From Streptomyces sp. DH24 (lineage in GTDB: Bacteria; Actinomycetota; Actinomycetes; Streptomycetales; Streptomycetaceae), in the NCBI RefSeq assembly GCF_029813775.1, contig NZ_JARVKW010000007.1, forward strand, positions 186,001 to 250,000: a stretch of DNA of 64,000 nt, written 5' to 3'. The translations under genes were made by a program, and so were the position numbers. The notes beneath the pieces were generated by a model, which was given only the letters and a program-made list of their open reading frames with translations, searched no databases and had not been told where the DNA came from. Shown here one piece after another: positions 16,601 through 25,550 of the stretch. Within the stretch, counting starts at the first letter, position 1. Each line of letters starts with the position of its first letter.

Positions 16601-18820
16601 CGACGAGTTCGTATCAGACGTCGTCCCGCCGTCCTCGTCGTCGAACGCGAGGTCCTGACCTGCGCACAGGGCGAGGACGTCCGCGCCGTAGCGGTTGAGC
16701 TTGCGCATGCCGACACCCGGGATCCGTGCCAGCTCGTGCTCGTCCTCGGGGCCCGTCTCGGCGATCGCCATGAGGGTCTTGTCGGTGAAGACGCAGAAGG
16801 CGGGCTGCCCGCTGCGCCGCGCCTGGACGGCACGCCACTCGCGCAGCCGCTCGTAGAGGCCCTCGTCCATGTCGGAGGGACAGTCCTCACAGCGCATCAG
16901 TTTCATCTCGCCGGCGTCGGTGAGCGTGCGGCCGCAGACCCGGCAGCGGGCCGGGGCGCGCTGCGTCCGCCGGGGCGCGACGCCCGCGGTGGGCGTGAAG
17001 CCGCGCTCGACGCCGCCCGCCCTGCCCGCGGCGCTGCGGCCCGCCGCCCCGGCCGAGCCGGGGCGCAGCCCGTCGAGGAACCGGCTGGGGCGGCGGTTGG
17101 CCCGCCCGCCCGGAGCGCGGGACAGCGCCCAGGACAGGTACAGGCGCTCGCGGGCGCGGGTGACGCCTACATAGAGGAGGCGGCGCTCCTCCTCGATCTG
17201 CTCGTCGGTCTTCGCGTAGGTGATCGGCATCATGCCCTCGGCGACACCGACCAGGAACACCACGTCCCACTCCAGGCCCTTGGCGGAGTGCAGGGAGGCG
17301 AGGGTGACGCCCTGCACGGTCGGGGCGTGCTGGGCGCTCGCCCGCTCGTCGAGTTCGGCGACGAGGTCGCTCAGGGTGGCGCCGGGTCTGGCGGCGGCGA
17401 AGTCGTGCGCGTGGTTCACCAGGGCGGCCAGGGATTCCCAGCGCTCTCTGACGGCGCCGGAACCGGCCGGTGGCTCGGACGTCCAGCCCTCTCCCGACAG
17501 GACGGCACGCACCTGGGAGGGCAGGTCGACGACGTCGTCGAGCAGGGAGTCGTTGCCGCCGAAGCGGGCCGCGCCACGCAGGGCGATTCCGGCCTTGCGC
17601 ACCTCGGGCCGGTCGAAGAACCGCTCGGCGCCCCGCAGTTGGTAGGGCACTCCGGCGTCGGCGAGAGCCTGTTCGTAGGTCTCGGACTGGGAGTTCGTGC
17701 GGAACAGGACGGCGATCTCGCTGGCCGGCACCCCGGAGGCGATGAGTTCCCGGATGCGGCGGGCGGCGCCCTCGGCCTCGGCGGGTTCGTCGGTGTACTC
17801 GGTGTAGACGGGCTCGGGGCCCGGGGCGCGCTGGGAGACGAGCTCCAGCCGGTGGTCGGCGGCGCGGCCGCGGGCCTGGGCGAGCAGGCCGTTGGCGAGG
17901 TGGACGACCTGGGGGGTGGAGCGGTAGTCGCGGACCAGCTTGACGACGGTGGCGCCGGGGTGGCGGGTGCGGAAGTCGAGGAGGTGGTCGGGGGTTGCCC
18001 CGGTGAACGAGTAGATCGTCTGGCTGGCGTCGCCGACCACGCACAGGTTGTCCCGGTCGCCGAGCCACAGCTCCAGCAGGCGCTGCTGGAGTGGGCTGAC
18101 GTCCTGGTACTCGTCGACCACGAAGTGCTGGTACTGGGAGCGGACCTGGTCGGCGATGTCCTGCCGGTCCTGGAGGACGGCCACGGTCAGCAGCAGCACG
18201 TCCTCGAAGTCGATGACGGCGCGCTCGCGCTTGAGGTCCTCGTAGGCGGCGTAGAGCTGGGCGATCTCGGCCGGGGCGCGGGGTGCCTCGCGGCCGGCCT
18301 TGGCGGCGGCGAGCACGTAGTCGGAGGGGACGGTCTGGGTGACCTTGGACCACTCGATCTCCGCGGTCACGTCACGCAGCTCGCCGCGGTCGAGGCGGAT
18401 CCGGCAGGCGGCCGCCGCGTCGGCGACGAGCTTGATCTTGCGGTCCACGAGCCGGGGCATGGAGCCGCCGATCGCCTTCGGCCAGAAGTACTGGAGCTGA
18501 CGGAGCGCCGCCGAGTGGAACGTGCGCGCCTGGACGCCCTGGGCGCCGAGCTGGCGCAGCCGGCCGCGCATCTCTCCGGCTGCGCGGTTGGTGAAGGTGA
18601 CGGCGAGCACGCTGGAGGGCTGGAGGATTCCGGCGCGGACGCCGTAGGCGATCCGGTGGGTGATCGCCCGGGTCTTGCCGGTGCCGGCGCCCGCCAGCAC
18701 GCACACCGGTCCGTGCAGGGCGGTGGCCACTTCGCGCTGCTCGGGGTCGAGCTCTTCGAGCACCGCGTCGGCCGTGTCCGGTACCTGCGGGAAGAGAGGG
18801 GAGTGCGTTGCTGCTGTCAC
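16592..18820 (-). CDS. uvrD2: ATP-dependent DNA helicase UvrD2
   Basis: A 742-aa superfamily 1A helicase. Motif I AGAGTGKT, motif II DEYQD, motif III near GDASQTIYSFTGA, motif V HSAKGLEWD and motif VI VGVTRARERL are all present. After the motor there is a tetracysteine module (CRVCGRTL and CEDCPSD) and a C-terminal HRDC domain, the arrangement of mycobacterial UvrD2. UvrD2 unwinds 3-prime-tailed duplexes in DNA repair. I chose the GTG at 18820 (VTAATHSPLF). It is divergent from mycoredoxin, and its last codons overlap the wblC promoter. Confidence 0.92.
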   Translation of the reverse strand: MTAATHSPLFPQVPDTADAVLEELDPEQREVATALHGPVCVLAGAGTGKTRAITHRIAYGVRAGILQPSSVLAVTFTNRAAGEMRGRLRQLGAQGVQARTFHSAALRQLQYFWPKAIGGSMPRLVDRKIKLVADAAAACRIRLDRGELRDVTAEIEWSKVTQTVPSDYVLAAAKAGREAPRAPAEIAQLYAAYEDLKRERAVIDFEDVLLLTVAVLQDRQDIADQVRSQYQHFVVDEYQDVSPLQQRLLELWLGDRDNLCVVGDASQTIYSFTGATPDHLLDFRTRHPGATVVKLVRDYRSTPQVVHLANGLLAQARGRAADHRLELVSQRAPGPEPVYTEYTDEPAEAEGAARRIRELIASGVPASEIAVLFRTNSQSETYEQALADAGVPYQLRGAERFFDRPEVRKAGIALRGAARFGGNDSLLDDVVDLPSQVRAVLSGEGWTSEPPAGSGAVRERWESLAALVNHAHDFAAARPGATLSDLVAELDERASAQHAPTVQGVTLASLHSAKGLEWDVVFLVGVAEGMMPITYAKTDEQIEEERRLLYVGVTRARERLYLSWALSRAPGGRANRRPSRFLDGLRPGSAGAAGRSAAGRAGGVERGFTPTAGVAPRRTQRAPARCRVCGRTLTDAGEMKLMRCEDCPSDMDEGLYERLREWRAVQARRSGQPAFCVFTDKTLMAIAETGPEDEHELARIPGVGMRKLNRYGADVLALCAGQDLAFDDEDGGTTSDTNSSKK

Positions 18821-18937
18821 ACAGCCATGCTGCCAGGTCGCCGGAGACGGGTGAGCCGGTTGTCCACAGGCTCGGCCTCGCGGTCGTACTAATGCGGCAG
18901 GCGTCACGTCACGCAGCGTCCCGTCCCGTCTCCGGGC

Positions 18938-18964
18938 GGGAATGGCTGCGCGGTCACGTACGTT
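18938..18964 (+). promoter_or_regulatory. SigR-type promoter of mycoredoxin gene
   Basis: GGGAAT (18938-18943), 18 nt, then GTT (18962-18964): an exact match to the Streptomyces SigR consensus GGGAAT-N18-GTT. It lies about 65 nt upstream of the mycoredoxin start. SigR controls thiol-redox genes, and the downstream product fits. Confidence 0.85.
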
Positions 18965-19029
18965 CCTCCACTGCGACCACCACGCATACCCGAGCCGCCG
19001 AAGGAGCGCGAGAAGACAGGTCGGGCACT

Positions 19030-19275
19030 GTGACGATGTACAGCACCACGTGGTGCGGCTACTGCCGCAGGCTGAAGAGTCAGCTGGACCGCGAGGGCAT
19101 CGCGTACACCGAGATCAACATCGAGCAGGACCCGGAGTCCGCGGCCTTCGTGGAGAAGGCGAACGGCGGGAACCAGACCGTGCCGACGGTCCGGGTGCTT
19201 CCCACCGCGGGCGGCGACGAGGTCGTGATGACGAACCCGAGCCTGGCGCAGGTCAAGCAGGCCCTCGGCGCCTGA
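19030..19275 (+). CDS. mrx1: Mycoredoxin (glutaredoxin-like)
   Basis: An 81-aa thioredoxin-fold protein with the mycoredoxin active site WCGYC (Cys9 and Cys12). Residues TVPTVRV hold the cis-Pro loop, and the C-terminal helix ends in SLAQVKQALGA. Mycoredoxins reduce mycothiol mixed disulfides in actinobacteria using the N-terminal Cys and mycothiol. Starts are GTG at 19030 or ATG at 19036; both give the same core. Transcription from the SigR promoter at 18938-18964 is likely, which fits induction by disulfide stress. Confidence 0.92.
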   Translation: MTMYSTTWCGYCRRLKSQLDREGIAYTEINIEQDPESAAFVEKANGGNQTVPTVRVLPTAGGDEVVMTNPSLAQVKQALGA

Positions 19276-19293
19276 CCATCCCGGGACGCGCGT

Positions 19294-19335
19294 GCGAAGG
19301 CCCCGGTCGGCGAGACAGCCGGCCGGGGCCTTCGC
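19294..19335. terminator. Bidirectional terminator after mycoredoxin
   Basis: Arms 19294-19306 and 19323-19335 form a 13-bp perfect stem around a 16-nt loop. It lies between the convergent mycoredoxin and nudC stops. Confidence 0.85.
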
Positions 19336-19363
19336 GCGGGCCGCGCGGCCCGCGCGCGTGTGC

Positions 19364-20305
19364 TCAGACGCCGCGCGTCGGCAGGGGCTTGCCGTACCAG
19401 AGCTCGATCAGGCGGGCCGCGATGGAGATGCCGTACGGCGGGAGGACCTCGCCGGACTCGAAGGCGGCGTCGAGTTCGTCCCGGGAGAACCAGCGGGCCT
19501 CGTGGATCTCGTCCCCGTCCACGTCGATGGCGGTGGACGTGGCGCGGGCCACGAAGCCCAGCATGAGGCTCGACGGGAACGGCCAGGGCTGGCTGGCGAC
19601 GTACTTGACGTGTCCGACGGTGACGCCTGCCTCCTCGTAGACCTCGCGGCGCACCGACTGCTCGATGGACTCGCCGGGTTCGACGAAACCGGCGAGCGTC
19701 GAGAAGCGGCCCTCGGGCCAGTGCACCTGGCGGCCGAGCAGGATGCGGTCGTCCTCGTCGGTGACGGCCATGATCACGGCGGGGTCGGTGCGCGGGTAGT
19801 GCTCGGCGCCGCAGGCGGGGCAGCGGCGGATGTGTCCGGCGGCGGCGATGACGGTGCGCTCGCCGCAGCGTGAGCAGAAGCGGTGCGTGCGCTGCCAGTT
19901 CTCCAGGCCGACCGCGTGCACCATCAGGCCGGCGTCGCGGGGCGACAGCAGCAGGCCCGCCTCGCGCAGGCCTGCGGCGCGGGCGGACTGGTCCATGCGT
20001 CCGGGCAGCGAGTCCTTCTGGAGGGCGAAGTACCGCACGCCGTCCTCGTCGATGCCGAGGAAGTAGCGGTGCGCTTCGGTGAGCGGGGCCTCGAAGGACG
20101 GGGTCATGACGAGTTCGGTGCGCCCGTCCGGCGTCTCGTCGATGAGGACCTGGCCGCCGGAGACGACGAAGCAGCGCGTCGTGGGGTGGCTCCATGCCGC
20201 CGCGAGCCAGGCCTCGTCGAGCCGGTGGTGGGCGGCCCGGTCGATGCCGCTCGGGGCGGTGAGTGAGATGGGGCGGTCGGCGGTGTGGTCGGTCCAGGTG
20301 GTCAC
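19364..20305 (-). CDS. nudC: NAD(+) diphosphatase NudC
   Basis: A 313-aa protein with all NudC features: a zinc ribbon CSRC/CPAC in the middle, a canonical Nudix box (GFVEPGES to REVYEEAGV) and the NADH-specific signature SQPWPFPSS downstream. NudC hydrolyses NAD(H) to NMN(H) and AMP, and in bacteria removes NAD caps from RNA. The GTG at 20305 is preferred, with GGAAG 5 nt upstream; the ATG at 20317 abuts a GGGGGAG with no spacing. It lies near mycoredoxin, a link seen in many streptomycetes. Confidence 0.92.
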   Translation of the reverse strand: MTTWTDHTADRPISLTAPSGIDRAAHHRLDEAWLAAAWSHPTTRCFVVSGGQVLIDETPDGRTELVMTPSFEAPLTEAHRYFLGIDEDGVRYFALQKDSLPGRMDQSARAAGLREAGLLLSPRDAGLMVHAVGLENWQRTHRFCSRCGERTVIAAAGHIRRCPACGAEHYPRTDPAVIMAVTDEDDRILLGRQVHWPEGRFSTLAGFVEPGESIEQSVRREVYEEAGVTVGHVKYVASQPWPFPSSLMLGFVARATSTAIDVDGDEIHEARWFSRDELDAAFESGEVLPPYGISIAARLIELWYGKPLPTRGV

Positions 20306-20458
20306 GGGTGCTTCCATCTCCCCCGGTGGAACGGTTTGGTTCGGTGGTTCAGCTGGCAGTGCGGCGGGAGGCGGGCGGGGCCTGTGCGGGCCGGGTCGGG
20401 CGGGGCGGCCCTCCCAGTGTGCCCCGCGCGGGGTACCGCTCCGGACGGTTCGGGGGGC

Positions 20459-21871
20459 TCAGGGCTCCTGCCTCCAGTGCTCGGCGAGGTCGCCCCACAG
20501 GTACGCGCTCGTCTCGGCTCCCTTGAGGAGGAGGTCGAGCTCCACCTTCTCGTTCGGAGCGTGCCAGCCGTCGGAGGGGACCGAGATGCCCAGGAAGAGC
20601 ACCGGGGCGCCGAGGACCTCCTGGAGGTCGGCGGCGGGTCCGGAGCCGCCTTCGCGCGTGTAGCGGACGGGCTTGTCGAAGGCCCGGCCCATGGCGCGGA
20701 CGACGGACTGCAGCGCCGGGTGGTCCAGCGGGGTCAGGCACGGGCGCGTGGCCGCGGCGAACGTGATGTCGCAGCGGACCCCGGCGGGCACCTGTTCCTC
20801 GGCCCAGGCCCGGACGGCCTTCTCGATGTGGCCGGGGTCCTGGCCGGCGACGAGCCGGAACGACAGCTTCACCATCGCGGAGGACGGGATGATCGTCTTG
20901 CTGCCGGGGCCCTGGTAGCCGCCGCCGATGCCGTTGACCTCGGCGGTGGGCCGGGCCCAGATGCGCTCCAGGGTGGTGTGTCCGGCCTCGCCGTGGGTGG
21001 CGTGCGACTTGGCGGCGCCGAGCCACCGCTGCTCGTCGAAGGGCAGCTCGGCGAAGAGTTCGCGCTCCCGGTCGGTCAGTTCGATCACGCCGTCGTAGAA
21101 GCCGGGGACGGCCACGCGTGCGTGCTCGTCGTGCAGGGCGGCGACCAGGCGGGCTACGGCGGTGGCCGGGTTGGGCACGGCGCCGCCGAAGGAACCGGAG
21201 TGGATGTCCTGGTCGGGGCCGTGCAGCCGGATCTCGCACTCGGCGAGGCCGCGCATGCCGGTGCACACGGTGGGGGTGTCCTCGGACCACATGCCCGTGT
21301 CGGAGACGATCACGGCGTCGGCGGCGAGGCGGTCGGCGTGCTGCTCGACCAGCGCCCGGAAGTGCGGCGAGCCGGACTCCTCCTCGCCCTCGACGAGCAG
21401 CTTCAGGTGGACCGCGGGGGCGGTACGGCCGGTCGCGGCGAGGTGGGCACGGACGCCGAGTGTGTGGAAGAACACCTGGCCCTTGTCGTCGGCGGCCCCG
21501 CGCGCGTAGAGGCGGTTTCCGCGGACGACGGGCTCGAAGGGGTCGCTGTCCCAGCCGTCCTCGCGGGCGGCGGGCTGCACGTCGTGATGGCCGTAGACGA
21601 GAACCGTGGGCGCCTCGGGGTCGGCGCAGGGCCACTCGGCGAACACGGCCGGGGCGCCGGGCGTCTGCCAGACCTCCGCCGTCGGGAAGCCGGTCTCCTT
21701 CAGCTTGGCGGCGAGCCAGTCGGCGCTGCGCCGTACGTCCGCCGCGTGGCCGGGCTGGGCCGACACGGACGGGATGCGCAGCCACTCGGCGAGGTCGTCG
21801 AGGAAGGCGGTGCGGTGCTGCTCGATGTACGTACGGACGGCGCTGACGGCACTGTCAACGGGCTGGCTCAT
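20459..21871 (-). CDS. M20-family dipeptidase
   Basis: A 470-aa zinc dipeptidase of the M20/M25/M40 family. The metal-binding and catalytic motifs are visible: YGHHDVQP (first zinc His/Asp), ARGAADDKG (bridging Asp), EGEEESGSPH (catalytic Glu and ligand) and VPSDGWHAPNE near the C-terminus (last His). The dimerisation domain lies between residues 200 and 350. It cleaves dipeptides or acylated amino acids; the substrate is not evident. The ATG at 21871 is 10 nt after the AdnB stop, so it is likely the third gene of the adnA-adnB operon. Confidence 0.9.
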   Translation of the reverse strand: MSQPVDSAVSAVRTYIEQHRTAFLDDLAEWLRIPSVSAQPGHAADVRRSADWLAAKLKETGFPTAEVWQTPGAPAVFAEWPCADPEAPTVLVYGHHDVQPAAREDGWDSDPFEPVVRGNRLYARGAADDKGQVFFHTLGVRAHLAATGRTAPAVHLKLLVEGEEESGSPHFRALVEQHADRLAADAVIVSDTGMWSEDTPTVCTGMRGLAECEIRLHGPDQDIHSGSFGGAVPNPATAVARLVAALHDEHARVAVPGFYDGVIELTDRERELFAELPFDEQRWLGAAKSHATHGEAGHTTLERIWARPTAEVNGIGGGYQGPGSKTIIPSSAMVKLSFRLVAGQDPGHIEKAVRAWAEEQVPAGVRCDITFAAATRPCLTPLDHPALQSVVRAMGRAFDKPVRYTREGGSGPAADLQEVLGAPVLFLGISVPSDGWHAPNEKVELDLLLKGAETSAYLWGDLAEHWRQEP

Positions 21872-21881
21872 GGTCACGAGC

Positions 21882-24800
21882 CTATCGGCCCGCGCCGGCA
21901 TCCTCGGAGTGCGGTTCCTCACCGGACGGCTCCCCCAGCAGCAGCCGCTCCAGGGCCGCGCGGTCCGGCAGGCCGTCCGGGCGTACGACCTCTCCGCTGC
22001 GGACGTACAGGAACGCGGCCGTGACCGATTCGAGCGGAACGCCCTGCTGCTCGGCCCAGGCGAGGCGGTACACCGCGAGCTGGAGCGGGTCGGCGGTGCG
22101 GCCGCGGCCGGTCTTCCAGTCGACGATCTCGTACGCCGCGTGCTTCCCGTCGCCCTCCTTGTAGACGGCGTCGATCCGGCCCCGGACGACGCGGCCGGCG
22201 AGGGCGAGCTGGAAGGGGGCCTCCACGCGGTAGGGCGTGCGGTGCGCGTACTCGGTGCGCTCGAAGGCGTCCTTGAGGGCTTCGAGGTCGCGCTCGTCGG
22301 CGATCTCGGCCTCGCTGCCCGGCAGGTCCTCGGGTTCCAGCATGGGCAGGGTCAGTTCCTCGAAGCGGGCCTCGATCCAGGCGTGGAACCGGGTGCCGCG
22401 GCGGGCGGCGGGCTGCGGCGGGCGGGGCATGGGGCGGGCCAGTTCCTGCGCGAGGCCGTCCGGGTCGGCGGCCAGGCGCAGCAGCTGGGAAGCGGTGAGC
22501 GACGCCGGGAGGGGGACGTCGGTGACGCTCTCGCGGGCGCGCAGGAGTTCACCGGCGAGGGCGTCGAGGTCGCGGTCCCAGGAGGCGACGACGCGGGTCT
22601 CCTCGGGGGTGAGGGGGGCGCGCGCGGGCTGCCCGCCGGTCTGCGGGGACTCGTGGGCGGACCGCGGAGGCTCACCCGCGGGCCGCAGCCGGCCGGACCG
22701 GGTGTCCTCGGGTGCGCCGGGCCCGTGGTGGGCCTCCGGTGCGGTCGCCTGGTGGGGGACGGTCGGGCGGTCCGTGGTCCAGGTGTCCCAGTCGGCCGGT
22801 TCCTCCTCGAAGGGGTCGGCGGCGAAGGGGTCGTCCTCGGTGACCGGGATCTCGTCGTCCGGCGGCGGGGGCCAGTCGGGGTCCTCGTAGGTGTCCGGGT
22901 CGTGGGTGGCGGCAGGGTGGCCGTCGCCGTCGTCTTGGGAGGCCGCCAGGGAGTCCAGGTGGGCCAGTACGGTCTCGGCGGCTGCCCGGCGCCTGGCCAG
23001 CGCCGTGGCGTCCAGGGGCAGCGGCCACACCTGGTCGGCGGTCGCCCGGTGCAGGGCGGGGTTCTCCTCGTCCTCGGCGGGTTCGTCGGCCCAGGCCTCG
23101 ATCTCGCCGTGTCCGGCGGCGCAGTGCTCGTACAGGGCTTCCAGGAACGGGGACGGCCCGCGCGGCTTCTTCTGGGCGGGCCCCCACCAGTGGCCGGAGC
23201 CGAGGAGCAGGGAGCGTGGCCGCGTGAAGGTGACGTATCCGAGGCGGAGTTCCTCGGTGTGCTGGTGCTCCTTCATGGCTTCCTGGAAGGCCTTCAGACC
23301 GCGCGCGTCCCACGAGGCGACGTCGGGCAGCGTGTCCGCGTCGCCGCGCAGCTCGTGCGGCAGCACCTTGCCCTGCGCGGTCCACTTCTCGCGGCCCTTG
23401 CTGCTGGGGAAGGTGCCGGTGACCAGGCCGGGGACGGCCACGACGTCCCACTCCAGGCCCTTGGACTTGTGGGCGGTGAGCACCTTCACGGTGTTCTCGC
23501 CGCCGGGCAGGGCGTTGTCGAGGCCCTTCTCGTACTGCGCGGCGGTGCGCAGGAAGCCCAGGAAGGCCAGCAGGGTCGCCTCGCCGTCGCCGGCGGCGAA
23601 GGAGGCGGCGACGTCGAGGAAGTTCGACAGGGTCTCGCGGCGGCGGGCGGCCAGCGCGTGCGGCGACGCCGACAGCTCGACCTCGAGGCCGGTGACGGCG
23701 AGGACGCGGTGCAGGACGTCCATGAGCGGGTCGGACAGCGAGCGGCGCAGGTCGCGCAGCTCGGCGGCGAGCCGGGCGAACCGCACGCGCGCGTCCGACG
23801 AGAACGGCAGCCCGTCGTCGTCGCCCCGGCCGTCGAACGGCGTCTCCAGGAACGTGTCGAGGGCGTCCGCGAGCGAGATCACCTCGGCCGGGTCGACGCC
23901 CTCGACGGCCGCGGCGAGCCGCCGGTCCGGGTCGTCGTCGTCCACGCGCGCGTGCGACACGAGCAGCCGGGCGCGGCGCCCGAGGAGGGCGAGGTCGCGC
24001 GGGCCGATGCGCCAGCGCGGCCCGGTCAGCAGCCGCACCAGGGCGGCGTTGGCGCCCGGGTCCTGGAGCACTTCGCAGACGGCGACGAGGTCGGCGATCT
24101 CGGGCAGGTGCAGCAGCCCGGACAGGCCGACGACCTCGACGGGGACGTCCCGGGCGACGAGCGCGGCCTGGATCTCGGCGAAGTCGGTCGCGGTCCGGCA
24201 CAGGACGGCGATCTCGCCGGGCGCCTTGCCGGTGTTCACGAGGTGGGCGATCGAGTCGGCGACCCACTCGATCTCCTCGGCGTGGGTGCGCAGCAGGGCG
24301 CAGCGGACCAGGCCGTCGCGTTCGGCGCCGGGGGCGGGGCGCAGGGCCTCCACGCCCGCGTGCATGGCGCGCAGCGGTTCGGCGAGGCCGTTGGCGAGGT
24401 CGAGGAGGCGGCCGCCGCTGCGGCGGTTCTCGCTGAGGGCCTGGCGGGTGGCGGGGCGGCCGTCGGCGTGGGCGAAGTGCTCGGGGAAGTCGTCGAGGTT
24501 GGCGACGGAGGCGCCGCGCCAGCCGTAGATCGCCTGGCAGGGGTCGCCGACGGCGGTCACCGGGTGGCCGGTGCCGGCCCCGAACAGGCCGGCCAGCAGC
24601 AGACGCTGGGCCACCGAGGTGTCCTGGTACTCGTCCAGGAGGACGACGCGGAACTCGTCGCGCAGGATCTCGCCGACCTCGGGGCGGGTCTGCGCGAGGG
24701 TCGCCGACAGGGCGATCTGGTCGCCGAAGTCGAGCAGGTCGCGTTCCCGTTTGGCGGCCCGGTAGCGCATCACCAGATCGGCGAGTTCGCGGCGGGCGGC

Positions 24801-25445
24801 GGCGGCCTCGGGGACCTTGCGCAGGTCGGCGTTGCCGAGTCTGGTGCCTTCCAGGGTGCGCAGCAGATCGGCGTCCCAGGCGCGCAGGTCCTGGGGCCGT
24901 ACGAGGTGTTCGGCGAGTTCGGAGTCGAGGGCGAGGAGGTCGCTCACCAGGTCCGCGAAGGAGCGGGTCAGGGCCGGGTAGGGGCCGGGGGCCTCGCGCA
25001 GCACGCGCGCCGCGAGCTGGTAGCGCGTGGCGTCGGCGAGCAGGCGGGAGGTCGGCTCCAGGCCGATGCGCAGCCCGTGGTCGGTCAGCAGGCGGCCCGC
25101 GAAGGCGTGGTACGTGGAGATCACCGGCTCGCCCGGAGGGTTGTCCGGGTCGATGGCGTCGGGGTCGGTGACGCCGGCCTTGATGAGTGCCGTGCGGACG
25201 CGTTCGGCGAGTTCGCCGGCGGCCTTGTTGGTGAAGGTGAGGCCAAGGACCTGCTCGGGGGCGACCTGGCCGGTGCCGACCAGCCAGACGACGCGCGCCG
25301 CCATCACCGTGGTCTTGCCCGACCCGGCGCCGGCCACGATCACCTGCGGAGCAGGCGGCGCGGTGATGCAGGCCGTCTGCTCCGGCGTGAACGGGATGCC
25401 GAGGAGCTCCTTGAGCTGATCGGGATCGGTGATACGAGCGGGCAC
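21882..25445 (-). CDS. adnB: AdnB helicase-nuclease subunit
   Basis: A protein of about 1187 aa combining an N-terminal UvrD-type motor with a C-terminal RecB-like nuclease. Motor motifs: AGAGSGKT, LLDEYQDTS, HKSKGLEWD. Nuclease motifs: GRIDAVY, then EIVDWKTGRG and QLAVYRLAW. AdnAB is the actinobacterial end-resection machine that stands in for RecBCD. Position second in the operon and the VAGAGSGKT form of motif I identify this as AdnB. I chose the GTG at 25445 (VPARITDPDQL); a TTG at 25475 or GTG at 25469 could add 8-10 residues, and none has a clear ribosome binding site. Residues of about 840-1000 are a long acidic, low-complexity linker. Confidence 0.88.
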   Translation of the reverse strand: MPARITDPDQLKELLGIPFTPEQTACITAPPAPQVIVAGAGSGKTTVMAARVVWLVGTGQVAPEQVLGLTFTNKAAGELAERVRTALIKAGVTDPDAIDPDNPPGEPVISTYHAFAGRLLTDHGLRIGLEPTSRLLADATRYQLAARVLREAPGPYPALTRSFADLVSDLLALDSELAEHLVRPQDLRAWDADLLRTLEGTRLGNADLRKVPEAAAARRELADLVMRYRAAKRERDLLDFGDQIALSATLAQTRPEVGEILRDEFRVVLLDEYQDTSVAQRLLLAGLFGAGTGHPVTAVGDPCQAIYGWRGASVANLDDFPEHFAHADGRPATRQALSENRRSGGRLLDLANGLAEPLRAMHAGVEALRPAPGAERDGLVRCALLRTHAEEIEWVADSIAHLVNTGKAPGEIAVLCRTATDFAEIQAALVARDVPVEVVGLSGLLHLPEIADLVAVCEVLQDPGANAALVRLLTGPRWRIGPRDLALLGRRARLLVSHARVDDDDPDRRLAAAVEGVDPAEVISLADALDTFLETPFDGRGDDDGLPFSSDARVRFARLAAELRDLRRSLSDPLMDVLHRVLAVTGLEVELSASPHALAARRRETLSNFLDVAASFAAGDGEATLLAFLGFLRTAAQYEKGLDNALPGGENTVKVLTAHKSKGLEWDVVAVPGLVTGTFPSSKGREKWTAQGKVLPHELRGDADTLPDVASWDARGLKAFQEAMKEHQHTEELRLGYVTFTRPRSLLLGSGHWWGPAQKKPRGPSPFLEALYEHCAAGHGEIEAWADEPAEDEENPALHRATADQVWPLPLDATALARRRAAAETVLAHLDSLAASQDDGDGHPAATHDPDTYEDPDWPPPPDDEIPVTEDDPFAADPFEEEPADWDTWTTDRPTVPHQATAPEAHHGPGAPEDTRSGRLRPAGEPPRSAHESPQTGGQPARAPLTPEETRVVASWDRDLDALAGELLRARESVTDVPLPASLTASQLLRLAADPDGLAQELARPMPRPPQPAARRGTRFHAWIEARFEELTLPMLEPEDLPGSEAEIADERDLEALKDAFERTEYAHRTPYRVEAPFQLALAGRVVRGRIDAVYKEGDGKHAAYEIVDWKTGRGRTADPLQLAVYRLAWAEQQGVPLESVTAAFLYVRSGEVVRPDGLPDRAALERLLLGEPSGEEPHSEDAGAGR

Positions 25446-25550
25446 CTCAGAGAGGCTAGCGGCGGCCACTGACAACGGATGACGGATCGGCCGCCGGGCC
25501 GGGAGAAGCGCAGGCCGGCACGGGTGGTGCGACCGGTCACACCGCTGCGC

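Noticed and set aside
21606..25472. Open plus-strand frame of 1288 codons
   Set aside because: It is antisense to adnB (and the end of the dipeptidase), which has full helicase and nuclease motifs. Long antisense frames are common at this GC content.
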